Source: Pseudomonadota bacterium (GTDB lineage Bacteria; Pseudomonadota; Alphaproteobacteria; Sphingomonadales; Sphingomonadaceae). Taken from it: a DNA stretch of 13,796 nucleotides. The notes beneath the pieces are model-generated. The model had not been told where the DNA came from. It ran no database searches and saw nothing but the letters and a program-made list of their open reading frames with translations. The stretch lies in assembly GCA_023433445.1 (NCBI GenBank), contig JAEZCS010000073.1, forward strand, positions 1 to 13,796, in the 5' to 3' direction. Below, piece after piece: positions 6,010-13,707 of the stretch. Positions within the stretch are counted from its first letter, which is position 1. The number at the start of each line of letters is the position of its first letter. A program made the translations under genes and the position numbers.

Positions 6010-6731
6010 CAGTACATATGCTGGCCGCCGTTGATGGACATGGTGCTGCCGGTGACAAAGCCCGCATCTTCGCTGCAGAGAAACGCCACCCCGCGTGCGA
6101 TTTCTTCGGCATGACCGAGGCGACCAACAGGGATTTTCGCGACAATCTTTTCCAAGACCGGGGCAGGCACGGCGGCCACCATGTCGGTATCGATATATCC
6201 GGGAGCGATCGCGTTCACCGTGACGCCAAATTTGGCCCCCTCCTGTGCGAGAGCTTTGGTAAAACCATGAATGCCGGACTTGGCGGCGGCATAATTCACT
6301 TGGCCATATTGTCCGGCTTGACCATTGATCGATCCTATATTGACGATCCGACCCCAACCTCTTTCCCGCATGCCACCAAAGGTCGCCTTGGCCATATTGA
6401 AGCAACCGCCAAGGTTGATGCGCATGACCTCGTTCCAATCGTCGAAGCTCATCTTCGCGAGAACACCGTCGCGCGTAACGCCAGCGTTATTCACAACGAT
6501 ATCGACCGGTCCCAATTTTTCGGCGACGGCCGCGCAGCCGTCCAGACATGCCTGATGATCACCGACGTCCCAGCGGAAGGCGTCAATTCCTGTTCGGTCG
6601 GTAAATGCCCGCGCCTTTTCGTCATTTCCAGCATAGTTGGCAGCAACTTTGCAGCCCATTTCCTGGAGCGTCAGGCTGATCGCCTCTCCGATACCCCGCG
6701 TTCCGCCCGTTACGATAGCAACCCTACCCAT
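6009..6731 (-). CDS. phaB: Acetoacetyl-CoA reductase (short-chain dehydrogenase)
   Basis: A 240-residue NADPH-dependent reductase that makes (R)-3-hydroxybutyryl-CoA for polyhydroxyalkanoate synthesis. Visible features are the nucleotide-binding GGTRGIG at 9-15, NNAG at 81-84, catalytic S134 in NIGSINGQ, Y147 and K151 in VNYAAAKSG, and the SINGGQHMY C-terminus characteristic of PhaB rather than FabG. No phaA or phaC is present in the window, so its placement after hemH is a transcriptional association rather than a complete pathway. GAGAGGGGA precedes ATG by about seven bases. It starts one base after the hemH stop and overlaps the next gene by one base. A FabG-like role in fatty acid synthesis is the main alternative. 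Confidence 0.93.
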   Translation of the reverse strand: MGRVAIVTGGTRGIGEAISLTLQEMGCKVAANYAGNDEKARAFTDRTGIDAFRWDVGDHQACLDGCAAVAEKLGPVDIVVNNAGVTRDGVLAKMSFDDWNEVMRINLGGCFNMAKATFGGMRERGWGRIVNIGSINGQAGQYGQVNYAAAKSGIHGFTKALAQEGAKFGVTVNAIAPGYIDTDMVAAVPAPVLEKIVAKIPVGRLGHAEEIARGVAFLCSEDAGFVTGSTMSINGGQHMY

Positions 6732-6732
6732 C

Positions 6733-7731
6733 TCAGTTCCCCTCTCGAATTGGACGAAACTCGTCTTGAAACCATCCCGTCAGTTCTCGGCCGATCAGGT
6801 TCCGGTAAAGGATCATAGCTTCCGGTGAAGCATTCAGACAGGGCAAATGTGCGAACGCCTTGCCACCTGCCGCCAAGAAATCTTCTCGGCCACGCATCGC
6901 AATTTCTTCGAGCGTTTCTAAACAATCGGCCGAAAAACCGGGAGTAAGCACCGCAACCGATCGAATGGTCTGAGATGGCAGCTCTCGCAGGGTTTCGTCC
7001 GTTGCTGGTCCCAGCCATTTCGCAGGCCCAAACCGCGATTGGAAAGACAACCTCACTTCTCTTCCCAGCGCATCCTGAAGCAACTCAGCGCTGGCGCGGC
7101 ACTGATCATAATAGGGATCACCCAGGGTCCGCGTGCGCTCAGGCATACCGTGGAAACTGGCCAGCAGCAGGTCGGGTTTGAAATCGAGCGCAGCCAATTG
7201 CCGCTCGGTCGATTGACGCAGCGCCTCGATATAGGAGGGGTCGGCATAATAGGGCGGCAGGGTGCGGATGGCAGGCTGGACGCGTAAGCGCGCAAGTGCC
7301 GCATAACAGGCATCCAGCGCTGTTGCAGTCGTCGCCGCGCAATATTGCGGGTAGAGCGGCGCCAATAATATTCTGCTGCATCCCGCCGCGATCATCCCAT
7401 TCAGCCGGTCAGAGATGGACGGCGTTCCATAACGCATGGCCCAGTCGACCCTGATCTCAGGCCCTGTAAGTTCCTGTAGCCTGGTGGCGGTCTCACATGT
7501 GTAGACCGCAAGCGGAGAGCCTTCCTCAAGCCAGACTTCCCGGTAAGCCTTCGCAGATTTTGCCGGACGGGTGAGGAGGATCGGTCCGCGCAATATGGGT
7601 TGCCATAACAGCTTCGGGATTTCCACGACCCTTTGGTCAGAAAGAAACTCCCCCAAATAACGCCTGACAGATGCAGTATCCGGTGCATCAGGTGTGCCCA
7701 AATTGATCAGAAGTACGCCGATATTTGCCAT
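6733..7731 (-). CDS. hemH: Ferrochelatase
   Basis: Inserts Fe2+ into protoporphyrin IX, the last step of protoheme synthesis. The 332-residue protein shows the full family pattern: GVLLINLGTPDAP at the start, FLSDQRVVEIP, AMRYGTPSI, the LLAPLYPQYCAATTATA segment (Cys at 131 where Ser is common), the catalytic H194 in ASFHGMPERT, GDPYYDQC, LSFQSRFGPAKWLGP and FSADCLETLEEI with the second catalytic acid around E272-E276. No membrane segment is present, so it is soluble or peripheral. The gene begins eight bases after the molybdenum hydroxylase stop and has no strong ribosome site, suggesting translation is helped by the upstream gene. Confidence 0.96.
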   Translation of the reverse strand: MANIGVLLINLGTPDAPDTASVRRYLGEFLSDQRVVEIPKLLWQPILRGPILLTRPAKSAKAYREVWLEEGSPLAVYTCETATRLQELTGPEIRVDWAMRYGTPSISDRLNGMIAAGCSRILLAPLYPQYCAATTATALDACYAALARLRVQPAIRTLPPYYADPSYIEALRQSTERQLAALDFKPDLLLASFHGMPERTRTLGDPYYDQCRASAELLQDALGREVRLSFQSRFGPAKWLGPATDETLRELPSQTIRSVAVLTPGFSADCLETLEEIAMRGREDFLAAGGKAFAHLPCLNASPEAMILYRNLIGRELTGWFQDEFRPIREGN

Positions 7732-7739
7732 ATTTGATG

Positions 7740-10016
7740 TCAGGTCCGTGACAGGATGGGTAATTGACGGAAACGCTGCCCCGTGACGGTGAAGAGAGCA
7801 TTGGCGATAGCTGGAGCAACCGGTGGCACTCCAATATCGGTCAGACCGGCAGGGGGCGCGGTGCTGCGGATCATCTCCACGGTGATCTCGCCAATGTCCT
7901 GCAACCGGGGAAGACCCATGCGGGACAGGATCGAACGCGTCGGCATTCCCTTAGCATAGGGTACCGAGGCACCCATGGCTGTCGCCAGGCCGAACATGAG
8001 CCCGCTCTCGACCTGTTGACGCGCGATGTCGGGATTCACTTGTTCACCACCATCGACCGCAGCGATGATCCGGCCGACGTTGAGCTTGTTTCCATCAATG
8101 GCGGCTTCGACCATGACCGCGATATAGGCACCATTGATCACATGCACGGCCAAGCCCTGCCCGCTTCCTTCAATGCCCCCCTGCCATCCGCCCATCGCTC
8201 CGACCGTGGTCAAGCAGTGTGCCAATCGCGGATTGCCGCCCAGCATCTGGATACGAAAGGAAAGCGCCTCCATCCCCGCCAAGTGAGCGAGTTCGTCAAT
8301 GAAGCTTTCAGTAAAGAAGGCGCCGTAGAGATGAGCATTGCCACGCGTGAAGCCTAGCGGAAGGCCAACATCGGCAGGAAAGTGATCTACCGCCCAGTTA
8401 GGCAGAGCATATGGCAGTTCCATGCCTGCCACAGCAAGCCGTGTAGAAGCATCGGCTGCGTGACGGGTTGCTTCATGAGGGGATTTGCCGCCCGCTATGC
8501 GGCTCCATGTCTGTGTCATCGCGCAAGGCGCCGCCACTTTCGCCAGCCATCCTTCGATCGCGCCATGGCGCCCCAGCTTTGCCGCCATCCTGGCCTGTGC
8601 CGGAGCGCTGGGACGGTCCTGGATTACGTCTTCAAGCCTCGACCAGAGCAGTTGGACGGGACGCCCCACATCCTGCGCAATCAGAGCAGCCTGAATGCCG
8701 ACCTCGAAGTCCATCCTGCGGCCGAAGGATCCACCAGCGTGCAGGGGGTACAGCACCACCTTCTCCTCCGGCATATTCAGCGCGTCCGCTATCGCCGTGC
8801 GGGCCAGTGCAGGCGCCTGGGCGGGCATCCAAATCTCGGCGACGCCCGCGCTCACTCGCGCGGTTGCGCAGGGAGGTTCCAGCGTCAGATGCAGGCCCGG
8901 CGCAACACTGAACTCGCTGGCAAGAATAGTTGCGTTGTCGAACAGCGATTTAAGGTCACCGCGCGAGTAAAGCCGTTTACCAGAGGAGCCTGAAAAAGCC
9001 TGTTCAAGAGCGACATTGATGCTCGCGCTGCTAACACCCCCTCCCGATAGTTCGAAGACCGGATCGCTCAAGTCGAGCGCCTTGTTAGCGGCCCACCAGT
9101 TTGTCGCGACGGCTGCCACCCACCGGTCGGTGCGTACCAGTTTGTTGAAGCCAACGACAGACTTGGCGGCCTGCTCGTCAACTCGCGCAAGCACGGCATC
9201 GCCTATCGGCCCCTGGCGGATGGAAGCGAAAAGCATGTCAGGCAATCGGATATCGGCGGCGAAATTGTGGCTGCCATCTATTTTCGACGGCGTGTCGAGA
9301 CGCGGCAAATCCTGTCCGAACAGCCGGTCGGCCTGACCTTGGCGAAACGGGAGAATTTCCGGCAACGCGAATTCTGCCGCCTCGGCCGCGACCTCACCAA
9401 TCTTGAGGGTGCGCTGCCCACCGTCAGTGATGATGCCATTTTGAATATCACAGCTTTCCCAAGGCACGTCCCATCGCGCAGCGGCAGCCTTACACAGGAG
9501 CACGCGCGCGGCGGCACCTGCCTCCTTGTACGCTCTGTGGAACATCGGGACCGATGTGCCCGCACCGGTCAGCATCAGCGCCCGCCTAGTGGCATATTGC
9601 CCGATCGCCCAATCGCCTACGCCACCGGCGAGCCTTGACCAATCATCGGCCAGCCATTCTTCGGCCAGCAATGTATTCGCGTAGAGCGGACTGACCGGCG
9701 CACTTTGCACGCCGACGGTTCGCCAATCAGCTCCCAACTCGTCCGCCAAAATCTGTGGGAGCAGGGTCGTGACGCCCTGCCCTGTCTCTGCTTGCGGCAC
9801 GATTACAAGGATTCGGCCCGCCTCGTCGATCTTGAGAAAAGCGTTGAAAATCGTCTCACCCGGAGCGGCATTCAGATTGGGGCGATATGTGCGCGGCCAC
9901 GCGCTCCACGCCAGCAACAGGCCTGCTGTCGCCCCGGCGCCCACCAGCAGCGTCCGCCGATCAAGCCCCCTTTCCGTGCCGGTACGATTTGCCTGCCTCC
10001 GCAGTGCGCGCGTCAT
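7740..10016 (-). CDS. Tat-exported molybdopterin-binding hydroxylase large subunit (IorB-like, xanthine dehydrogenase family)
   Basis: A 758-residue large subunit of a molybdenum hydroxylase. The N-terminus has a Tat-type signal: LDRRTLLVGAGATAG with RR at 20-21 and a hydrophobic stretch to about 40, so it is probably periplasmic. Domain landmarks are QAETGQGVTTLLPQILADEL (75-94), the hammerhead-like DTPSKIDGSHNFAADIRLPD (241-260), LHLTLEPPCATA (375-386), GGSFGRRMDFEVG (428-440, pterin cofactor loop), GFTRGNAHLYGAFFTESFID, and near the end LTDIGVPPVAPAIANALF. The last motif normally carries the catalytic Glu (GE-x-G-x-PP); here Asp727 occupies that place. IorB-type subunits normally pair with a small 2Fe-2S subunit (IorA); none is adjacent. 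The substrate, aldehyde or N-heterocycle, cannot be read. It follows the CoA-binding gene by 39 bases and precedes hemH by eight. No clear Shine-Dalgarno sequence precedes ATG. Confidence 0.88.
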   Translation of the reverse strand: MTRALRRQANRTGTERGLDRRTLLVGAGATAGLLLAWSAWPRTYRPNLNAAPGETIFNAFLKIDEAGRILVIVPQAETGQGVTTLLPQILADELGADWRTVGVQSAPVSPLYANTLLAEEWLADDWSRLAGGVGDWAIGQYATRRALMLTGAGTSVPMFHRAYKEAGAAARVLLCKAAAARWDVPWESCDIQNGIITDGGQRTLKIGEVAAEAAEFALPEILPFRQGQADRLFGQDLPRLDTPSKIDGSHNFAADIRLPDMLFASIRQGPIGDAVLARVDEQAAKSVVGFNKLVRTDRWVAAVATNWWAANKALDLSDPVFELSGGGVSSASINVALEQAFSGSSGKRLYSRGDLKSLFDNATILASEFSVAPGLHLTLEPPCATARVSAGVAEIWMPAQAPALARTAIADALNMPEEKVVLYPLHAGGSFGRRMDFEVGIQAALIAQDVGRPVQLLWSRLEDVIQDRPSAPAQARMAAKLGRHGAIEGWLAKVAAPCAMTQTWSRIAGGKSPHEATRHAADASTRLAVAGMELPYALPNWAVDHFPADVGLPLGFTRGNAHLYGAFFTESFIDELAHLAGMEALSFRIQMLGGNPRLAHCLTTVGAMGGWQGGIEGSGQGLAVHVINGAYIAVMVEAAIDGNKLNVGRIIAAVDGGEQVNPDIARQQVESGLMFGLATAMGASVPYAKGMPTRSILSRMGLPRLQDIGEITVEMIRSTAPPAGLTDIGVPPVAPAIANALFTVTGQRFRQLPILSRT

Positions 10017-10055
10017 ATCGATGGTGATAAAGAGGCTTGCGACTGCTGAAAAGCG

Positions 10056-10490
10056 TTAATCCACGTTTATCCGGGGGATATTGAAGCGCGGGATGTCGAT
10101 GGCGGGGCACCGATCCATCACGACCTTTAGTCCTGCTGCTTCCGCGCGGCGCGCGGCCTCTTCATTGACCACGCCCAGTTGCATCCAGACCGCCTTGGCG
10201 CCAGCCGCGATCGCATCATCCACAGCCTCGCCAGCGGCTTCACTGCGCCGAAAAATATCGACCATATCGATGGGGACGCCGATATCTGCCAAACGCGCCC
10301 AGACGAATTCCCCGTGCACATGCTCTCCAGCGATCTGGGGATTGACCGGCAGCACCCGATAGCCGTGATCCTGCAGGAACTTCATGACGCCATAGCTCGG
10401 CCTGCCGGGCCGATCAGAAATGCCAACCAAGGCAATCGTGCGCGTCTCACTAAGGAGATCGACTATTTCCTGCGGCTGCGTCAGCGACAT
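10056..10490 (-). CDS. CoA-binding (YccU-type) protein
   Basis: A 144-residue single-domain Rossmann-fold protein of the CoA-binding family (E. coli YccU type). Seen are IALVGISDRPGRPSYGVMKFLQDHGYRVLPVNP at 17-49, whose glycine-rich turn would hold the CoA phosphates, VDIFRRSE, a KAVWMQLGVVNEEA segment and the conserved MDRCPAI near the end with a Cys. Length is normal for the family. The physiological role is not defined; CoA binding or a redox/acylation sensor role is inference from the family. The ribosome site is AAGGAAC about nine bases before ATG. It lies 66 bases after mrp and 39 before the molybdenum hydroxylase; a possible separate promoter is described at 10519-10544. Confidence 0.9.
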   Translation of the reverse strand: MSLTQPQEIVDLLSETRTIALVGISDRPGRPSYGVMKFLQDHGYRVLPVNPQIAGEHVHGEFVWARLADIGVPIDMVDIFRRSEAAGEAVDDAIAAGAKAVWMQLGVVNEEAARRAEAAGLKVVMDRCPAIDIPRFNIPRINVD

Positions 10491-10518
10491 GACCTGTTCC
10501 TTCTTTCCTCATAAAGAA

Positions 10519-10544
10519 GACGCTGGACCCCGCAGAAGCGTTCC
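10519..10544 (-). promoter_or_regulatory. Possible ECF (EcfG-like) promoter before the CoA-binding gene
   Basis: On the minus strand GGAAC (10544-10540) is followed after 17 bases by CGTC (10522-10519). The general stress sigma factor EcfG of alphaproteobacteria recognises GGAAC-N16/17-CGTT, so this is one mismatch away. Transcription would start about 20 bases before the CoA-binding gene. It lies in the 66-base gap after mrp. Short motifs like this occur by chance, so confidence is low. Confidence 0.25.
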
Positions 10545-10556
10545 CCGGACTCCCAC

Positions 10557-11516
10557 TCAACCTCGCAGCCAACCAGCCACTTGCGCAGCCACGGCGCGGA
10601 ACGCCTCGCCCGACGCGTCATCGCTCGCGGCAGGCGGATCACCCGCATCCGACCGGCGCCGAATGTCGATCGCCAGCGGTATCCGCCCCAAAAATTTCAT
10701 GCCCATGGCTGTGCCAGCAGCTTCCGCGCCACCTGCGCCAAAAGGATCTGAGATTTCTCCACAATGGGGGCAGCTATAGCCCGCCATATTCTCGACAAGC
10801 CCAATCAGCGGCACGTTGGTTTGCTCAAAAAGGCTGACCGCGCGGGTGGCGTCGATGAGCGCCAAGTCCTGAGGCGTCGATACGATTACCGCCCCGGCAG
10901 GCTTATGCTTTTGCACCATTGATAGCTGAACGTCCCCGGTTCCGGGGGGCATGTCCACGATCAGCAGTTCGACGTCGCCCCAATCAGCATCGATGAGTTG
11001 CGACAGGGCGTTCCCCGCCATTGGCCCACGCCAGGCGAGCGCCTTGCCGGGTTCGACCAAGTGCGCCATCGACAGCATCGGAATGCCGAAAGGGCTCTCC
11101 ACGGGAATAAGATGCTTGTCCCGCGCCTGCGGCTTCTGGCCTTCGCTCGCCATCAACCTGGCTTGGGAAGGGCCGTAAATGTCCGCATCGACCAGTCCAA
11201 CCGCAAAGCCCAATCGCTTGAGCGCCACAGCAAGATTTGCCGAAAGAGTGGATTTGCCCACTCCTCCCTTACCCGAAGCGATGGCAATGATCCGGATTGC
11301 CTTTCTTTCTGCGGTCAGGGCGATGCGCACGTCCTGCACGCCCGGCACCAGCAAGCCGCCCTCCCTGATCGCCGCAGCGACAGCATCCCGCCGTTCAGGA
11401 GAAAGGCCGCCGACATCCACGGCGATGCTCATGATCCCATCCTTGATCCGGGGCGTGCTGGCGCGGCCATCGGTTAGGGTCTTCAAGCGTGCGGCAAAAG
11501 TCTCAAGATCAGTCAT
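10557..11516 (-). CDS. mrp: Mrp/ApbC/NBP35-type iron-sulfur cluster carrier ATPase
   Basis: A 319-residue cytoplasmic P-loop ATPase that carries and transfers 4Fe-4S clusters to client apoproteins. The N-terminal 70 residues are a reduced MIP18/DUF59-type domain. The ATPase follows, with the deviant Walker A GKGGVGKST at 82-90, DADIYGPSQARLM (110-122), VDMPPGTGDVQLS (187-199), STPQDLALIDATRAV and VENMAGYSCPHCGE, where Cys249 and Cys252 form the CPHC cluster-bridging motif. A near-perfect AGGAGG ribosome site precedes ATG by seven bases. It heads the minus-strand gene run and is divergent from hflK with 73 bases between. Its placement upstream of molybdenum hydroxylase and heme genes is consistent with a cofactor theme. 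Confidence 0.95.
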   Translation of the reverse strand: MTDLETFAARLKTLTDGRASTPRIKDGIMSIAVDVGGLSPERRDAVAAAIREGGLLVPGVQDVRIALTAERKAIRIIAIASGKGGVGKSTLSANLAVALKRLGFAVGLVDADIYGPSQARLMASEGQKPQARDKHLIPVESPFGIPMLSMAHLVEPGKALAWRGPMAGNALSQLIDADWGDVELLIVDMPPGTGDVQLSMVQKHKPAGAVIVSTPQDLALIDATRAVSLFEQTNVPLIGLVENMAGYSCPHCGEISDPFGAGGAEAAGTAMGMKFLGRIPLAIDIRRRSDAGDPPAASDDASGEAFRAVAAQVAGWLRG

Positions 11517-11523
11517 GGCAGCG

Positions 11524-11529
11524 CCTCCT
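11524..11529 (-). promoter_or_regulatory. Strong Shine-Dalgarno site of mrp
   Basis: The minus strand reads AGGAGG seven bases before the mrp ATG, a full anti-16S match and by far the strongest ribosome site in the window. It fixes the mrp start and suggests efficient translation of the first gene of the run. Confidence 0.75.
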
Positions 11530-11548
11530 AGGCAATAATCGTTGCGAA

Positions 11549-11568
11549 GGGCACTGTTTTTCGTGCCC
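11549..11568. repeat. Inverted repeat in the mrp/hflK divergent region
   Basis: GGGCAC (11549-11554) and GTGCCC (11563-11568) form a perfect 6-bp inverted repeat around TGTTTTTC. It sits in the middle of the 73-base region from which mrp and hflK are read in opposite directions, so it could be an operator or a small leader stem. I recognise no regulator for it, and I see no clear -35/-10 pair around it. Confidence 0.4.
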
Positions 11569-11589
11569 CTCTCTTCCTATAGAGACGGG

Positions 11590-12720
11590 ATGAAGAGATT
11601 TTTCGGGTGGATGCCAGGCATAGCCAGCGCAATGGTCCAAGGGCCCTGGGGCGGGAAGAGCGACGGCCCTGATGGCAATGATGGTTCGGGTAAGGGAGGC
11701 GACGGCGGCCCCCGTAATCCCTGGACGCAACCAGGCCGTGCGCCCGGTGGTAAAGGGCCCTCGGCGATCGAGGAACTGCTCCGCCGCAGCCGCGAAAGCT
11801 TCGGCCAGGGTGGCGGCGGTGGCGGATTCGGAAACTTGCCACCCCGCCCTGCCGGGAAGACATTATGGCCTATCGCGATCGGCATTCTCATTGTGTTGTG
11901 GTTGGTCCTTACCTGCTTCCATCGGGTGGGGCCGCAGGAACGCGGCGTCGTAACGCTGCTGGGCAAATATAGCCGCACGCTATCGCCTGGGATCAGCCTG
12001 ACCCTGCCCTCACCGTTCGAGAATGTGACGACCGTCGATGTGGAAGAAATCCGGGCGATCGACATCGGCTCACCCAGCGCGCAAAGCGAAAATCTGGTGC
12101 TGACCGGTGACCAGAATATCATTGATCTTGCTTATTCGGTTCGCTGGAACATCCGCAGCCCAGAGCTTTACCTGTTCCAACTGTCCGATCCTGACGCAAC
12201 GGTCAGGGAGGTCGCCGAAAGCGCCATGCGGTCCGTTGTCGCCAGCGTCAGCCTGGACGACGCACTGGGGGCGGGGCGTACGGAAATCGAGCAGCAGGTC
12301 GAGCAGCGGATGCAGGCCATATTGGACGGATACAGATCCGGCATCAGGGTGCAGGGCGTCGCAATCAAGCAAGCCGATCCGCCGACGGCCGTCAACGATG
12401 CGTTCAAGGCTGTGTCGGCCGCGCAGCAAACTGCCCAAACCTATCTGAACGAAGCTCGGGCGGCCGCCCAGCAGGTGACGGCCAAGGCTCAGGGTGAGGC
12501 TGCGGCGTTCGACAAGGTTTATGAACAATATCGCTTGTCGCCCGACGTCACACGCCGTCGCATGTATTATGAAACCATGGAGGGCGTCCTGTCCAACGTC
12601 GATAAGACGGTCATCGAAAGTAGCAATGTCACACCCTTCCTGCCGCTGCCGGAATTGAAGCGGCGCGCGCAAGGAGCGGCCGCATCATCCGGCTCAGCAA
12701 CCGCGGAAGGGGGTCGATAA
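11590..12720 (+). CDS. hflK: HflK, SPFH-domain FtsH protease modulator
   Basis: A 376-residue inner-membrane protein that, with HflC, forms the large periplasm-facing assembly around FtsH and tempers its proteolysis. The N-terminal 85 residues are Gly/Pro-rich (HflK_N), including GGKSDGPDGNDGSGKGGDGG and a GQGGGGGG run; then one membrane segment (about 92-110, LWPIAIGILIVLWLVLTCF) and the SPFH/band-7 domain starting RVGPQERGVVTLLGKYSRTL, followed by an Ala/Gln/Glu-rich coiled segment LNEARAAAQQVTAKAQGEAA and the C-terminal NVTPFLPLPEL. I chose ATG 11590 because MKRFFGWMPG is the usual kind of start; the frame is open 16 codons further up to ATG 11542, but that extension overlaps the inverted repeat and has no ribosome site. 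It overlaps hflC by one base. Confidence 0.94.
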   Translation: MKRFFGWMPGIASAMVQGPWGGKSDGPDGNDGSGKGGDGGPRNPWTQPGRAPGGKGPSAIEELLRRSRESFGQGGGGGGFGNLPPRPAGKTLWPIAIGILIVLWLVLTCFHRVGPQERGVVTLLGKYSRTLSPGISLTLPSPFENVTTVDVEEIRAIDIGSPSAQSENLVLTGDQNIIDLAYSVRWNIRSPELYLFQLSDPDATVREVAESAMRSVVASVSLDDALGAGRTEIEQQVEQRMQAILDGYRSGIRVQGVAIKQADPPTAVNDAFKAVSAAQQTAQTYLNEARAAAQQVTAKAQGEAAAFDKVYEQYRLSPDVTRRRMYYETMEGVLSNVDKTVIESSNVTPFLPLPELKRRAQGAAASSGSATAEGGR

Positions 12721-13571
12721 TGCCGACGCTCGTCCGCCATCCGGTTGCGCTAGCGCTTTCCGTCATCGCCCTTCTGCTACTTATCGGCAGCACGATCGCG
12801 ATTGTGCCAGAAACCAAGCAGGGCGTGATCGTGCGCTTTGGCGACCCGAAAAAGATCGTCAATCGCTACCGCCCTAATGAGGATTTCGGCAAGACTGGCG
12901 CGGGCGTCATCCTGCGCTGGCCGTTCATCGATCAGGTCGTCTGGATCGACAAGCGGGTCCTGTCCGTTGAGATGGAGAGGCAACAGGTGCTGTCGACCGA
13001 TCAGCTCCGGTTGCAGGTCGACGCTTTTGCGCGTTACCGGATCGTCGATCCGCTGCGTATGTACATCGCAGCAGGCAATGAGGATCGCGTGTCCGACGCC
13101 CTGCGACCCATTCTGGGTTCGGCGCTGCGCAACGAGCTTGGCAAGCGACCTTTCGCTGCCCTCCTCTCTCCTGAGCGCGGCCAGGTGATGGCCAATATTG
13201 AAGCGGGGCTCAACCGGGTGGCGCGGCAATATGGCGCTGAAATCGTGGACGTCAGGATCAAGCGCGCGGATCTGCCGGACGGTGCGCCGCTGGAAAGCGC
13301 CTTTACTCGGATGCGCACTGCGCGCGAACAGGAAGCACTCACGATCAGGGCACAGGGCGCCAAGCAGGCGCAGATCATCCGGGCGGAAGCCGATGCGAAC
13401 GCTGCGCGGATCTACGCGGAAAGCTTCGGCAAGGACGCCCAATTCTACGATTTCTACAGGGCCATGCAGGCTTATCGCTTCACCTTCGCCCCTGACCGGA
13501 CCGGTGGCACAACGATGCTGTTGTCGCGAGACAATGAATTCCTGAAGCAATTTCAGGGGAAGGATCGATAA
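12720..13571 (+). CDS. hflC: HflC, SPFH-domain partner of HflK
   Basis: A 283-residue membrane protein forming a hetero-oligomer with HflK. An N-terminal membrane anchor (about 7-29) is followed by the SPFH domain (ETKQGVIVRFGDPKKI, LRWPFIDQVVWIDKRVL, STDQLRLQVDAFARYRIVDPL), then the helical region ending in RMRTAREQEALTIRAQGAKQ and IIRAEADANAARIYAESFGKD, with YDFYRAMQAYRFTF, a strongly conserved HflC signature, near the end. ATG shares its A with the hflK stop (TAATG), so the two are translationally coupled in roughly equal amounts, as expected for a complex. Despite the old annotation as proteases, these proteins have no protease active site. Confidence 0.95.
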   Translation: MPTLVRHPVALALSVIALLLLIGSTIAIVPETKQGVIVRFGDPKKIVNRYRPNEDFGKTGAGVILRWPFIDQVVWIDKRVLSVEMERQQVLSTDQLRLQVDAFARYRIVDPLRMYIAAGNEDRVSDALRPILGSALRNELGKRPFAALLSPERGQVMANIEAGLNRVARQYGAEIVDVRIKRADLPDGAPLESAFTRMRTAREQEALTIRAQGAKQAQIIRAEADANAARIYAESFGKDAQFYDFYRAMQAYRFTFAPDRTGGTTMLLSRDNEFLKQFQGKDR

Positions 13572-13606
13572 ACCGTAAGATGCAGACGAGGCTCAGGGAT
13601 CATTTC

Positions 13607-13632
13607 GGAACCAGCTTCATTCAATGAGGGTT
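13607..13632 (+). promoter_or_regulatory. Possible ECF-type promoter of the downstream exported-protein gene
   Basis: GGAAC (13607-13611) is followed after 17 bases by GGTT (13629-13632), one mismatch from the EcfG-type GGAAC-N16/17-CGTT. Transcription would begin near 13640, 68 bases before the GTG start. Envelope proteases are often stress-induced, which makes this plausible, but the match is short and partial. Confidence 0.3.
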
Positions 13633-13638
13633 AAGGCT

Positions 13639-13673
13639 GGGCGGCGCATCCGACTCTCTTCCGAGTCCCGCCC
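13639..13673 (+). repeat. Two-tier hairpin between hflC and the exported-protein gene
   Basis: An outer stem GGGCGG/CCGCCC (13639-13644 with 13668-13673) encloses an inner stem GACTC/GAGTC (13652-13656 with 13663-13667) with loop TCTTCC and a 7-base bulge on the left side. It is followed by TTCCTTC, a poor T-run. It may be the terminator of hflKC, or the leader structure of the next gene if the promoter at 13607-13632 is real. Confidence 0.4.
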
Positions 13674-13707
13674 TTCCTTCGCCAAGATCACGAGAGGACC
13701 GTCACGA

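Noticed and set aside
5722..6438. Longer version of the ribbon-helix-helix frame, reaching into phaB
   Set aside because: The upstream extension is an out-of-frame reading of phaB rich in Trp/Arg/Ser; only the last 95 codons look like a protein family.
6018..6818. 266-codon open frame on the plus strand across phaB and hemH end
   Set aside because: It mirrors phaB, whose dehydrogenase motifs are unmistakable; the translated product resembles no family.
12777..13550. 257-codon open frame on the minus strand opposite hflC
   Set aside because: Shadow of a conserved gene in high-GC DNA; no recognisable domain.
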